Below are positions 23,678 through 32,638 of a stretch of DNA of 51,208 bases, piece by piece. The DNA lies in NCBI GenBank assembly GCA_027306915.1, contig DAHUYW010000029.1:1-51208 (forward strand). Direction: 5' to 3'. Below the pieces are notes generated by a model. It searched no databases. It worked only from the letters and a program-made list of their open reading frames with translations, and was not told where the DNA came from. The translations under genes were made by a program, and so were the position numbers. Source of the stretch: Spirochaetales bacterium. GTDB lineage: Bacteria; Spirochaetota; Spirochaetia; DAHUYW01. Numbering within the stretch: position 1 is the stretch's first letter; each line of letters starts with the position of its first letter.

Positions 23678-25954
23678 ATGAATCAGCTGAAGTTCGGAGT
23701 AGTTGGCGGCGGGAGCGCCTTCAACTTCCATGTCAACGGCGTGCGGGGCTCGAAGCTCCTGCGCTTTGCGGCGATTTACGATGCCAACACCGAGAACGCC
23801 CGGAAGGTGTCCAAGAGATTCAGGGACGGGCATCTCGAAGTATACGAGAGCCTCGATGCGATGCTCGATTCGGACATCGATGCCGTGCTCGTAATGGTTC
23901 CTCATGCTTATCACGAGAAAATCGTGATGCGATGTGCGGAGAAGGGTAAGCATGTGCTTTGCGAAAAGCCAATGGGCACGACTGTTGAAGCATGTAGAAA
24001 CATGATCGAGGCCGCGAAGAGAAACCGCGTCAAGTTCATGGTCGCCGAAAACCATCGGTTCATCCCCGCGCACACCTACATACATGACGCCGTTCAGCGC
24101 GGGCTTGTCGGCGACGTTCTAATGGTACGAGCTTACGAAGGTGTGAACGAGATACCTGGGCTGAGCATGAGCGGTTTCTGGAAGGGAGACCCTATCAAGG
24201 CTGGAGGTGGAGCACTGATGGATATGGGCGCTCACAAGTTTGCAGCCTTGGAGTACATTCTGGAAAGTCGCTGCACGAAGGTTACTGCCGTTCTGGCGAA
24301 GCAGGCAATCAATCTTCCGGAGAAAGCAGAGGACAACGCTCTCACTATTCTCGAGTTCGCAAATGGAACAATCGCGGAGATGTCAGTGAGCTTCACACAG
24401 ATGACGCCTCCTTTCAACAGCCTCGAGATCTACGGAAGTCTGGGGAGCATATTCGAGAACCATGCATGGGAAAAGCCGGTACGGATCTATTCTTTCGCAA
24501 AGGAGATGGGTGCGAGCCAACAGACGTGGTTTGAACCGGAAATCGAGCATGCGCCGTTCCCGGGGTATTATCCCATATCGGTTCGCCACGAGGACGAGTA
24601 CTTCGCACGGTGCGTTCTGGAGGATCGCTACCCGGAGTTCACCCCGGAGGACTCGATGAGTGCAATCGAGTGCATATTGGCGGGTTATCTCTCGTCAATG
24701 GAGAAACGACCGGTCGAGAGGAAAGAGATCATCGAGCTCGCTGATAATGGCAGGACTTTCGAGATTCTCGAAAGACTTGCTTCGTCCATCCCGATCAATC
24801 CGAGACTTCCGGAGGTGAAAAAGGTGAATCCCGTCGGTTATGACAGGAAGAGAGCAGCGGCGATAATGGAGACGCATGATCTGGATCTCCTCATCGCTAG
24901 TTCACCCGCTAACATCTACTACCTGAGCGGACTCCCCGTTCTCCACAGTGCCCCCAATCCCATACTGGAGGCCCTGACCAACCAATACCCTAACCTAGCG
25001 TTGATCCGACGCGAGGGAGAGGGCACCGTTATCCACTGGGACGTCTTCCGAAGCGTCCAAAAGCTGTGCTGGGTAGGCGATGCCGTCGGGGCCCACAGCG
25101 TTCGAGACGTCCAGGCAGCGCTTGCTGCAAGGATCAAGAAGTGGGGACTCGTGGGCAAACGCGTCGGGGTCGAATCCTCGGCCCCCAAGTTCCTTTTGGA
25201 CGCGCTAACTCAGGAGAAGATCTCCATGCAGATCGTTGAAGCCGACGCTTCCTTCCACGAATTACGTTTGGTGAAGACGGACGAGGAAGTGGCTCGAATC
25301 GCGAAAGCCACCGAAATCACCGAAAACACGATCCGGAAGTGCATCGAATCATTGAAAGTGGGAACAACGGACGTGGATATTCTCGCCCTCGCAAAGAAGA
25401 TCATGCTAGAAATGGGCGCGGATGACTGGAATCACCTTACCCTGTCCATAGGCTCATCGGATCCCGAAGCACCCGGGGTGGGCACCGTCGTCGGCCCCGG
25501 TGACATCGTTCGCCTTGACTTTGGTGCGGTCTACAAAGACTACGCCGCTGATGTCAACGCTGAAGTCGTGATTGGTGAAGTGCCGAAGGAAGCCCAGGTG
25601 CTTGTCGACGGGCTCCTCGATTTTCAATCCTACTTCGAGAAGCGCATAAAGCCGGGCGTTTCGATGCGGGTTCTTGGCGATGAGGCGCTGGAATGGTACA
25701 AGACCACCTATCCCAACGGCATAGCCCATTGCATTGGCCACAGCATCGGTCTCGAATGCGAGGATCTGCATCTGTTCGGTGCCCTGGGCTCGGAGGAAAG
25801 GATATTCGAAAAGAACATGGTTTTCGAAATCGAAGCCTGGGAGAGCTACACGGGCTACCTCATCGGAGTTGAGGATTGCTATGTGGTAACCGAGGAGGGC
25901 TGTCGAAAGATGACGACCCTCGACAAACACATCATATCAATAGGGGAGCGATAA
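23678..25954 (+). CDS. Fusion of Gfo/Idh/MocA oxidoreductase and M24 metallopeptidase-like enzyme
   Basis: 758 residues in one open frame. Residues 1 to about 370 are a Gfo/Idh/MocA dehydrogenase: GVVGGGSAFNFH nucleotide loop, CEKPMGT with the catalytic-site Lys, and GGGALMDMGAH. Residues about 385 to 758 are a creatinase/prolidase-type M24 domain with all five metal ligands in place: Asp614, Asp625, His688, Glu719 and Glu732. The two parts normally occur as separate proteins. A GGAGGTG ribosome site followed by GTG at 24824 falls exactly at the junction, so the second half could also be made alone (376 residues). M24 homologues cleave C-N bonds, for example proline peptides or creatine; the fusion suggests oxidation and C-N cleavage of one substrate. 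Confidence 0.88.
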   Translation: MNQLKFGVVGGGSAFNFHVNGVRGSKLLRFAAIYDANTENARKVSKRFRDGHLEVYESLDAMLDSDIDAVLVMVPHAYHEKIVMRCAEKGKHVLCEKPMGTTVEACRNMIEAAKRNRVKFMVAENHRFIPAHTYIHDAVQRGLVGDVLMVRAYEGVNEIPGLSMSGFWKGDPIKAGGGALMDMGAHKFAALEYILESRCTKVTAVLAKQAINLPEKAEDNALTILEFANGTIAEMSVSFTQMTPPFNSLEIYGSLGSIFENHAWEKPVRIYSFAKEMGASQQTWFEPEIEHAPFPGYYPISVRHEDEYFARCVLEDRYPEFTPEDSMSAIECILAGYLSSMEKRPVERKEIIELADNGRTFEILERLASSIPINPRLPEVKKVNPVGYDRKRAAAIMETHDLDLLIASSPANIYYLSGLPVLHSAPNPILEALTNQYPNLALIRREGEGTVIHWDVFRSVQKLCWVGDAVGAHSVRDVQAALAARIKKWGLVGKRVGVESSAPKFLLDALTQEKISMQIVEADASFHELRLVKTDEEVARIAKATEITENTIRKCIESLKVGTTDVDILALAKKIMLEMGADDWNHLTLSIGSSDPEAPGVGTVVGPGDIVRLDFGAVYKDYAADVNAEVVIGEVPKEAQVLVDGLLDFQSYFEKRIKPGVSMRVLGDEALEWYKTTYPNGIAHCIGHSIGLECEDLHLFGALGSEERIFEKNMVFEIEAWESYTGYLIGVEDCYVVTEEGCRKMTTLDKHIISIGER

Positions 25955-25958
25955 CAGA

Positions 25959-26744
25959 ATGAAACCGTTGATCATCATCGCAACACCGAATATCTGCTGG
26001 CTCAAGACCGACGTCCCGTATCCGAAAACTCCGGGCGATATAGCCCAAGAGGCGAAACTCTGCCGAGACAACGGGGCATCGGTCCTCCACATTCATGGCG
26101 AAGGACAGTGGGTCGAAGTATTCAGCGAGGTTAGAAAGCGAAGCAACATCCTCATTCAGGGCGGCATGTCAAGCATTCCTCTCAAAGATAGAATGGATAT
26201 CATGCGACAAAAGGCGGACATGATATCCATCATCCTCAACCATCATGACGAAGCGTTCTCAGAAGTCGACTGCAACGTGCTTCATACGAAAGACGAGCTT
26301 GATGATTATGCGCTCACCTGCAGAAACTATGGAGTGAAGCCTGAGTTCGAAGTTTGGCACTCAGGCTCGATCTGGAACCTGAATCGACTCATATCGCGTG
26401 ATCTCCTCGATGCACCCTATATCACGACGCTTTTTTTCGGCTGGCCGGGAGGGACATGGTCGCCCCCGACGGTTGAGGAGTATCTCTACCGGCGCAAGCA
26501 GATGCCGGACGGTTGCGCGGTAGCTGTGAGCATCATGGACGCACGGCAAATGGACATCCTCGTTGCCGCAATCACTCACGGTGACAATGTTCGGGTTGGA
26601 ACGGAGGATTACCCGTACAACAAGCAAGGGAAGCTGTGCGTTACTCATGAATTGGTCAAAGAGATAGCGGATATTTCTCGTATGCTTGGTCGGAAGATTG
26701 CGACTCCCGAAGAGGCCAAGGAAATCCTGGGAACCAGGGGCTGA
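25959..26744 (+). CDS. BKACE-family beta-keto acid cleavage enzyme (DUF849)
   Basis: A 261-residue zinc enzyme of the beta-keto acid cleavage family (3-keto-5-aminohexanoate cleavage enzyme is the prototype). Visible: LHIHGEG with the metal-binding histidines, QGGMSS, FEVWHSGS, FFGWPGGTW and VRVGTEDYPYN. The family condenses a beta-keto acid with acetyl-CoA and splits the product to acetoacetate and an acyl-CoA. It is a little shorter than many members (about 275 to 310). Five bases after the fusion gene. The amino or other group on its natural substrate is not predictable here. Confidence 0.85.
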   Translation: MKPLIIIATPNICWLKTDVPYPKTPGDIAQEAKLCRDNGASVLHIHGEGQWVEVFSEVRKRSNILIQGGMSSIPLKDRMDIMRQKADMISIILNHHDEAFSEVDCNVLHTKDELDDYALTCRNYGVKPEFEVWHSGSIWNLNRLISRDLLDAPYITTLFFGWPGGTWSPPTVEEYLYRRKQMPDGCAVAVSIMDARQMDILVAAITHGDNVRVGTEDYPYNKQGKLCVTHELVKEIADISRMLGRKIATPEEAKEILGTRG

Positions 26745-26748
26745 TCAT

Positions 26749-27519
26749 ATGACAGACAAAAAGACCGCCGTTATCACGGGGGCCGCAAGCGGGATCGGTA
26801 AGGCCTCGGCGCTGAGGTTCGCTGCCGAAGGATATGCAGTCGCTATCATGGATGTAAATGACGCGATCCGAGCGGTAGGGGATTCGATACGCCGGTCGGG
26901 CGGCGACTGCGTCGACTTCTTGGGAGACGTCGCCGACGAGACCCAAGTTCGATCGTTCATTGCCCTTGTCGAGAAGACCTACGGGCGAATAGATGTTCTG
27001 AACTGCAACGCCGGTATCGTTGTGGTGAAGCCACTCGAGGAGACCTCTTTCGACGACTTCACACGCGTAACCTCCGTTAACATTGGCGGGACGTTCCTTC
27101 TAACGAAACATGTCCTGCCGCTTATGAAGCGTCAAAGAAGCGGCGCGATCGTAAACCTTGGTTCGGTGTCTGCGCATGTGGGTCAGACTGAACACGCGAT
27201 TTACGGGGCGACCAAGGGCGCGGTTGTCGCGTTCACGCGCGCCGTTGCTTGGGAGGTTGCGGACTACAACATCCGCGTCAACTCCGTGAGTCCAGGCTCG
27301 GTCGATACTCCGATGCTCCGTGCCGATATACAACTTCAGTCCACTCGAACGGGGGTCCCCTTCGACCAGGTCAAGAAAGAGCGGGAGGCGGAACAGGCAT
27401 TCAAACGATGGGCGGACCCCGATGAGATTGCTCAGTCCATCTATTTTCTCGCGAGCGATGCGGCATCCTTCATTACGGGAGCCGATCTCCTTGTAGATTG
27501 CGGCTGGGTCGCAAAATAA
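26749..27519 (+). CDS. Short-chain dehydrogenase/reductase
   Basis: A classical SDR of 256 residues: TGAASGIG cofactor loop, Asp in IMDVND suggesting NAD(H), NAGI, catalytic Ser in LGSVSA and YGATK with Tyr and Lys. The end (ITGADLLVDCGW) is typical. It probably oxidises a hydroxyl to the ketone that the BKACE enzyme uses. The ATG at 26749 is chosen over longer frames that overlap the preceding gene; AGGGG lies nine bases upstream. Confidence 0.9.
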   Translation: MTDKKTAVITGAASGIGKASALRFAAEGYAVAIMDVNDAIRAVGDSIRRSGGDCVDFLGDVADETQVRSFIALVEKTYGRIDVLNCNAGIVVVKPLEETSFDDFTRVTSVNIGGTFLLTKHVLPLMKRQRSGAIVNLGSVSAHVGQTEHAIYGATKGAVVAFTRAVAWEVADYNIRVNSVSPGSVDTPMLRADIQLQSTRTGVPFDQVKKEREAEQAFKRWADPDEIAQSIYFLASDAASFITGADLLVDCGWVAK

Positions 27520-27520
27520 G

Positions 27521-28249
27521 ATGACGGATAACCCAATAGACTACGAAGTTCAAAAGAAGAGAAACACGACGGAAATCATCGTGGAGAAGCTGATCGCGCT
27601 CATTCGAGATCGTAGCTTAGAAGCAGGTGATAGACTTCCACCCGAACGCGAGCTGGCCCAGCTGATGAATATCAGCAGGCCGCCACTGCGCGAAGCCCTG
27701 AAGTCGCTCGAGATGATGAATATCATCAAGATCAGACAGGGCTCGGGCGCATACGTGACCAAGCTCGAGCCGGAAAGGGTGGTCGAGCATCTGGATATCG
27801 TCTTTACCCTCGACGATACCCTCTACCATGATCTTTTCAAGGCTCGACGCGTTCTGGAATCTGCGATTGCGCGGATGGCTGCGGAGAACATCACGGAGGA
27901 TGAGCTCCAAAGAATCGAGGAGAACATAACCGAGGCGGCAAGCAGCGTCGCCAATGCGACGCAGTTCCTCGAGCTCGATTACAAACTCCACGGCATGATC
28001 CTCAGCGCGTCCAGAAACAGAGTTCTTCCGGTGTTCATTCAATCTATCAACAAGTTGAATTTGACCGTACGCGAGAAAACGAACAGTCACCTTGAGATCC
28101 GGCAATCGACAATTCGAGATCATCAGCGAATCTTGGATGCGCTCAGAAAGCGAGACCCCGATGAAGCGGCCGCTGCGATGGAGAGTCACCTGTTTAACGT
28201 TGAAAGGCGCTACTACGGGTCAGTCGACGCAGGAGAGGCGCAGAAGTGA
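27521..28249 (+). CDS. GntR-family regulator, FadR subfamily
   Basis: 242 residues. The winged helix DNA-binding part spans residues 12 to 80 (EIIVEKLIALIRDRSLEAGDRLPPERELAQLMNISRPPLREALKSLEMMNIIKIRQGSGAYV), then an FCD domain with candidate metal residues (DYKLHGMIL, DHQRIL, ESHLFN). It starts two bases after the SDR stop. The operators at 23123 and 32611 are of the type bound by this subfamily and flank its genes, so it is the best candidate to repress both units and release them when a pathway intermediate binds. Confidence 0.88.
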   Translation: MTDNPIDYEVQKKRNTTEIIVEKLIALIRDRSLEAGDRLPPERELAQLMNISRPPLREALKSLEMMNIIKIRQGSGAYVTKLEPERVVEHLDIVFTLDDTLYHDLFKARRVLESAIARMAAENITEDELQRIEENITEAASSVANATQFLELDYKLHGMILSASRNRVLPVFIQSINKLNLTVREKTNSHLEIRQSTIRDHQRILDALRKRDPDEAAAAMESHLFNVERRYYGSVDAGEAQK

Positions 28250-29193
28250 TCGGCAGATTTTTCGTGACTGGCGCCACGGGTTGTATTGGCGGATGGGTGA
28301 TTAGGAATTTGCTCGAATCCGGACGGGAAGTCTACGCCCTGACGAGAAGTGGCAACCTCGACAAGCTGCGCTTGATCATGTCTGAGGAACAAATATCGAG
28401 AGTTCGAACGGTGAAGGCCGACATCACCGATGCAAATCTCATAATGAAGACCGTCGGGGACTCTGGCATCGAAAGTGTAATTCATCTTGCAGCCATGCAG
28501 CTGCCGTTTTGCGCCGCCGACCCAAGACTCGGCGCCCGAGTGAACGTCGAGGGAACCGTGAGTGTCTTCGAGGCTGCCAAGAAGTTTGGGATTCGCTCTC
28601 TTGTATATGCGAGCAGCACGGCAGTGTATGGCAGGCACGACGAGTATCTGGACGATGTGCTGGGACATGACGCGAGGTTGATTCCCCACTCACACTATGG
28701 GGTGTATAAGCAGGCTAACGAATGGAGCGCACGGGTCTACTTTGAGCTCGATGGATTATCGAGCATCGGGATACGGCCGTACGTCGTCTACGGTCCCCTT
28801 CGGGATCAAGGAATGACCTCCACACCCACTGCGGCCATGAAGGCCGCCGCAAGAGGCGAACGGTACGAGATCTCCTTTGGTGGGAAGCTCAACTTCCAAT
28901 ACGTTGACGACACGGCCAAGGCGTTTGTTCAGTCGGCGTTGGCGGCGGAACACGTAGGGGCCGACGTCTACAATCTTGGGGGCGGCATAGTGGACATGAG
29001 GGAGATTGTCGACGCGATCGAAAGCGTATGGCCGTCGGCAAAGGGCCTCATAACCTATGCCGACAAGTCCTTGCCATTCCCGTCAGGCGCGAGCAACGCG
29101 GAACTGGAAAAAGTGATCGGGACCGTCTGCGCAACGCCTCTTGAAGACGGCGTGCGAGCCACTATCGAGTGTTTTGCTGGAATTTCCAGTTAG
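28246..29193 (+). CDS. NAD-dependent epimerase/dehydratase (extended SDR)
   Basis: 315 residues with the extended-SDR pattern: TGATGCIGGWV loop, VIHLAA, YASSTAVYG with the catalytic Ser/Thr, YGVYKQANE with Tyr and Lys, and RPYVVYGP. GTG start at 28246 overlaps the regulator stop (GTGA) and follows AGGAGAGG. Such enzymes epimerise, dehydrate or oxidise sugars and sugar acids, often as nucleotide derivatives; here a free uronate or lactone is more likely, by context. Last gene of its unit; only eight bases separate it from the convergent permease gene. Confidence 0.87.
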   Translation: MIGRFFVTGATGCIGGWVIRNLLESGREVYALTRSGNLDKLRLIMSEEQISRVRTVKADITDANLIMKTVGDSGIESVIHLAAMQLPFCAADPRLGARVNVEGTVSVFEAAKKFGIRSLVYASSTAVYGRHDEYLDDVLGHDARLIPHSHYGVYKQANEWSARVYFELDGLSSIGIRPYVVYGPLRDQGMTSTPTAAMKAAARGERYEISFGGKLNFQYVDDTAKAFVQSALAAEHVGADVYNLGGGIVDMREIVDAIESVWPSAKGLITYADKSLPFPSGASNAELEKVIGTVCATPLEDGVRATIECFAGISS

Positions 29194-29201
29194 CGTTGAT
29201 C

Positions 29202-30014
29202 CTAGTACTTGAGAGCGCCGCCGGTAATGCCTCGCATCATGTATCGCTGAGCAAACAGGAACAGGAGAATCATGGGTATTGTGCTGATCAGCGACGCGGC
29301 GAGGGTCAACTGGTAGTGAACTTCGTAGACACTCACGAACCCGGAGAGATAGGGGGGTAGGGTGATCTTCTGCCTCGTCAGGACAGACGAGTACATAAGC
29401 TCGATATAACTGTAGAGAAACACGAAAACGCCGGTAACCGAGATTCCGTTGCCGGCAAGCGGAACGATGATCTTCCGAAAGGTTGTCAGAATGCTCGCGC
29501 CTTCGATCCATGCGCTCTCTTCAAGCTCGATTGGGATCGTATCGAAGAAACCTTTCATAAGCCATATTCCGACGGGGAGCTGGAACAAGAAGTAGATGAT
29601 CGAAAGCCCGCCATAGGTATCAAGCATGTGGAGGGATCGGAGAATGAAATACCAGGGCACGAGTAGCGCTATTGAGGGAAGCATTCGCAGGACGAAGTAG
29701 CCGAGGTAAACGCCCTGGCTCGTCTTTGACTTAAGTCGAGAGAAGCCGTATGCGCAGGGAAGGCTGAAGAGGATCACGGCTATCGAGGCTAAGGTACATA
29801 TCAACACGCTGTGCCCCATAAACGGCCAAATCGATTGAGCGCCAAACCGAGCTCCGAAAAGTATTTCCGCGTAATACTTCAGTGTTATCTTGCCGGGCAC
29901 CAGCGCGCCGATGCTTTCAGTGGCTGCAATCGACATGACGACCAACTCATAGAGCGGCGCGAGGGTCCACACAACGATGAGGACTATAAAGAACGCTCTC
30001 AAGTACTTGCTCAT
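29202..30014 (-). CDS. ABC transporter permease, MalG type (CUT1)
   Basis: 270 residues, six predicted membrane spans beginning at residue 7. The ATPase-contact loop reads IPIELEESAWIEGASILTTFRKIIVPL. Its ATG follows the stop of the partner permease directly (TAG then ATG). Ends MMRGITGGALKY, a common CUT1 terminus. Importer for the substrate of the catabolic island. Confidence 0.9.
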   Translation of the reverse strand: MSKYLRAFFIVLIVVWTLAPLYELVVMSIAATESIGALVPGKITLKYYAEILFGARFGAQSIWPFMGHSVLICTLASIAVILFSLPCAYGFSRLKSKTSQGVYLGYFVLRMLPSIALLVPWYFILRSLHMLDTYGGLSIIYFLFQLPVGIWLMKGFFDTIPIELEESAWIEGASILTTFRKIIVPLAGNGISVTGVFVFLYSYIELMYSSVLTRQKITLPPYLSGFVSVYEVHYQLTLAASLISTIPMILLFLFAQRYMMRGITGGALKY

Positions 30015-30887
30015 CTACTTCCCCTGCTTAACGATCAGCCCGCGAAGCACAGAAAATGCAAGAATGGCGGTGAAGATCATGACAACGAGACTCATCGCCG
30101 CACTGTAGCCGTATTCCAGGTTCTTGAATGCAGTCTTATAGATGTAGGTGCTGAGGATGTCACTCGCCGATCCTGGCCCTCCTCCCGTTATGACCCAGAC
30201 GTAGTCGAAAGTTCGGAAGGTGTCAATTGCTTTCAGCGATATCGCCACCTGATAGATAGGCTTCATCATTGGAATGATAATCGACCAGATTAAGCGGAGT
30301 CCCGAGGCTCCGTCGATTCGGGCCGCTTCTATGGTCTCATTCGGGAGACCTTCGAGTCCTGCGAGCAGGATGAGGAACATCCATGGCGTCCACGCCCATA
30401 TGTCGGTTATCAGGACGGAGGGTAGCGCCATATGAGGGTTGCCTAGCCAGTCAACTCTCGGGATATGCACAGCAGTAAGGATCTTGTTGATCGCCCCGAT
30501 GTCATAGTTGTACATGAACCTCCACAGTATGGCAGCTGCCGTTGGGATGACGAGCATAGGCAGGATAATCAACCCGCGGAGGACTCGATTTCCGCGAAAC
30601 GTTTCATTACACACGAGGGCCATGGAAAACCCAATGACGAAGTTGAAAAACACTACTACCACGACGTATTCGACGTTGCGCACAAGCGCCATGTAGAAGT
30701 TGGGGTCGCTGAGGACTTGTACGTAGTTGGCAAGTCCGACGTTGCGGTTAGTGTCAGCCATGAGATTGAGATTCGTAAAGCTGATTCGAACCCCTTGCGC
30801 AATCGGCCACAAGAAGCCGACGAGAGTCGCGATAATTGCAGGTGCTGTCAGAAGCCAATAGGTTCTGCGCTGTCGCTGTAGAATCAC
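30015..30887 (-). CDS. ABC transporter permease, MalF type (CUT1)
   Basis: 290 residues with six membrane spans (first at 10 to 32). The coupling loop reads PNETIEAARIDGASGLRLIWSIIIPM. Lies 71 bases after the binding-protein gene, with a terminator-like hairpin in between that should lower its expression relative to the binding protein. No ATPase gene is present in the unit. Confidence 0.9.
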   Translation of the reverse strand: MILQRQRRTYWLLTAPAIIATLVGFLWPIAQGVRISFTNLNLMADTNRNVGLANYVQVLSDPNFYMALVRNVEYVVVVVFFNFVIGFSMALVCNETFRGNRVLRGLIILPMLVIPTAAAILWRFMYNYDIGAINKILTAVHIPRVDWLGNPHMALPSVLITDIWAWTPWMFLILLAGLEGLPNETIEAARIDGASGLRLIWSIIIPMMKPIYQVAISLKAIDTFRTFDYVWVITGGGPGSASDILSTYIYKTAFKNLEYGYSAAMSLVVMIFTAILAFSVLRGLIVKQGK

Positions 30888-30909
30888 GTGGAGTCTCCGC
30901 TACGAGGGG

Positions 30910-30941
30910 AAAAAGAGGAGGCCATTACAGGCCCCCTCTTT
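30910..30941 (-). terminator. Attenuating hairpin between binding-protein and permease genes
   Basis: Minus strand: AAAGAGGGGGCC (30941-30930), a six-base loop, GGCCTCCTCTTT (30923-30912) and a run of Ts. Twelve pairs with one G-T. It looks like an intrinsic terminator placed inside the operon, so it probably acts as a partial terminator or an mRNA-stabilising 3' hairpin for the binding-protein message. Confidence 0.7.
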
Positions 30942-30958
30942 CGGCATCCGTCTCGTGA

Positions 30959-32383
30959 TCAGAAATAGCCGGCCTTATGCATGAGCGCTTCTACGCCGTC
31001 CCCAGTCTGCTTTACGAACTGGTCGGGGGTGATCTGGCCGCTCAGAAGCTCTTCGTGCGCCTTTCGCAGCACATCGCGGGCCGCCTCGGTCTGCGGGAAG
31101 GCTGGGCTCGTGGGCCAGAAGGTTCCAATCGTTTGGACCGCGGGAATATACGCGCCCGGAACGATATTGTGCTTCACAAGCCATTCGCTGACGGCAGTCA
31201 TACCGTTGCCCACGGGCAGTTTGGCCTGCTCGGTCGCCTGTATTCTCAGATTCTCGTCTGCAGCGGCGAGAAGGAACTTAACTGCGGCTTCCTTGTGCTT
31301 GCTGTCCTTGTTCAATTCCCATGCCCAGATTGACATCAGTCCTTTGTCCTTCGGGGATCGGTTCATGAACGACGGGATCCATGACAGCGGAAGGCCGTAC
31401 TTCTTTTCGAAGTCGGTTCCCTTGTAGAGGTTCCAGTTGTCGACGTTCCAGGTGAAGGACATCGCCGCTTTGCCCTCGGCAAACAACTGGCCGATTTCCG
31501 TGAGTTCCATCCCGAGGACGCCGGGTGACGTTATGTGCCATGTGTTGATGGTATTGTAGTCAAACTGCGCGATCTGCTGTACGATCGGTTGGTTTTGGGG
31601 TTCGGCAGGGCCCCAGTCCGAGTGACCCGCCTGATCGAAGTAGCCGAGACCTGAACGGAAGAGCTCCTCTTCAAAAACGGTGTTTCCCTGATCCCATTTG
31701 CCTGCCATCACGTAGCCCCACAGGTTCGTCTGGCCGTCGGAGCCCTTGCGAGTAAAGAACTTCGCGACGTCTACGAACTCCTTTTGAGTCTTGAAGTCTA
31801 TGACACCGCTGGCGTCGGGCTGCGGCAAGGCGTAGCCGTATTCCGCTTTGAATGCGCTTTGCTCCTTCGGATTCATGAAGAGGTCGCGCCGAGCGTAGCC
31901 GATCTGGGCGTTGACGTGGATCGGGATCCAATTGAGCTTCCCGTCGACTGAGGCTTCGCTTACGACACTCGGGTAGAACTTGCCCTCGAAGTTGGCAACG
32001 TTGACACCGGCTTGTTCGAGGTAGCTGTTGAGTGGCTCTCCGTACTTCTGAATGAGCGGCATCATAGCGTCCCACGCGAGGTATACGTCATAGGTCGCAT
32101 CACCCGAGCTCGCCGATAGCATCTCTTTGTCCCGCAGGGAGACACCCTGCGAAGCTATCGTCTGGACATCAATTCCCTCTTTCGCGAGCTTCTCCTTCAG
32201 TATGGGGATCAGACCGTCAGTCGTGATCCAACCAAGCGAGGTCGCGACGGTGATCGTTGTCCTCTGCGCTTGCGCAGCACCCTGCGTGGAACCTTCCTTT
32301 TGTCCGCCCGCCCACAATTGCCCCGCGGTGGCCGCGAAAAGCACGAGAGCACCCAAGAACAACCAGAATCTCCTGGTTTTCAT
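30959..32383 (-). CDS. ABC transporter substrate-binding protein (family 1)
   Basis: 474 residues. The signal peptide is MKTRRFWLFLGALVLFAATAG followed by QLWAGGQKEGS; there is no lipobox Cys, so signal peptidase I cleavage around WA-GG is likely. The AGGQKE-like segment is typical of spirochaete binding proteins. The rest is a family 1 solute-binding fold, for example GYARRDLFM and AEGKAAMSFTWNVDNW. The ATG at 32383 has GGAGGAG five bases upstream. Its mRNA has a leader of about 250 bases from the promoter at 32639. Ligand unknown; expected to be the substrate of the island. Confidence 0.9.
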   Translation of the reverse strand: MKTRRFWLFLGALVLFAATAGQLWAGGQKEGSTQGAAQAQRTTITVATSLGWITTDGLIPILKEKLAKEGIDVQTIASQGVSLRDKEMLSASSGDATYDVYLAWDAMMPLIQKYGEPLNSYLEQAGVNVANFEGKFYPSVVSEASVDGKLNWIPIHVNAQIGYARRDLFMNPKEQSAFKAEYGYALPQPDASGVIDFKTQKEFVDVAKFFTRKGSDGQTNLWGYVMAGKWDQGNTVFEEELFRSGLGYFDQAGHSDWGPAEPQNQPIVQQIAQFDYNTINTWHITSPGVLGMELTEIGQLFAEGKAAMSFTWNVDNWNLYKGTDFEKKYGLPLSWIPSFMNRSPKDKGLMSIWAWELNKDSKHKEAAVKFLLAAADENLRIQATEQAKLPVGNGMTAVSEWLVKHNIVPGAYIPAVQTIGTFWPTSPAFPQTEAARDVLRKAHEELLSGQITPDQFVKQTGDGVEALMHKAGYF

Positions 32384-32411
32384 CTGACTCCTCCTAGAAC
32401 GTTGATTGATG

Positions 32412-32429
32412 ATTGCAGAAATCTGCAAT
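32412..32429. promoter_or_regulatory. Palindrome in the binding-protein gene leader
   Basis: ATTGCAGA, two bases, TCTGCAAT: an 8-base perfect inverted repeat about 28 bases before the start codon, just ahead of the ribosome site. The spacing suits a dimeric DNA-binding protein better than an RNA hairpin. Its binding protein is unknown. The rest of the leader (to 32610) shows no clear structure. Confidence 0.4.
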
Positions 32430-32610
32430 TGACTGCCTCGTCAAATTGGGTTCCAGCACGCTCACAGTGTATTGACGAGCAATTCGCGGGTTGCGAGTAG
32501 AGCTGAACGTACCTTGCCCAACGTTTTTCAATACAGCTCGCGCTTGCCTTCCTCCTCTCTTTCTGTGGTAGCCTCCTTTTTCGGCCCCAGACGGCGCAGC
32601 CAAAGCGTAA

Positions 32611-32636
32611 AAGTGGTAAAGTTATATTACCAATTG
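32611..32636 (-). promoter_or_regulatory. GntR-type operator 2
   Basis: Minus strand CAATTGGTAAT, five bases, TTTACCACTT: the left half is identical to operator 1 and the right half has two changes. Same centre spacing and same two-base distance from the -10 box as at 23123. Shared control of the transport operon and the SCP2 operon is the natural reading. Confidence 0.68.
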
Positions 32637-32638
32637 CA

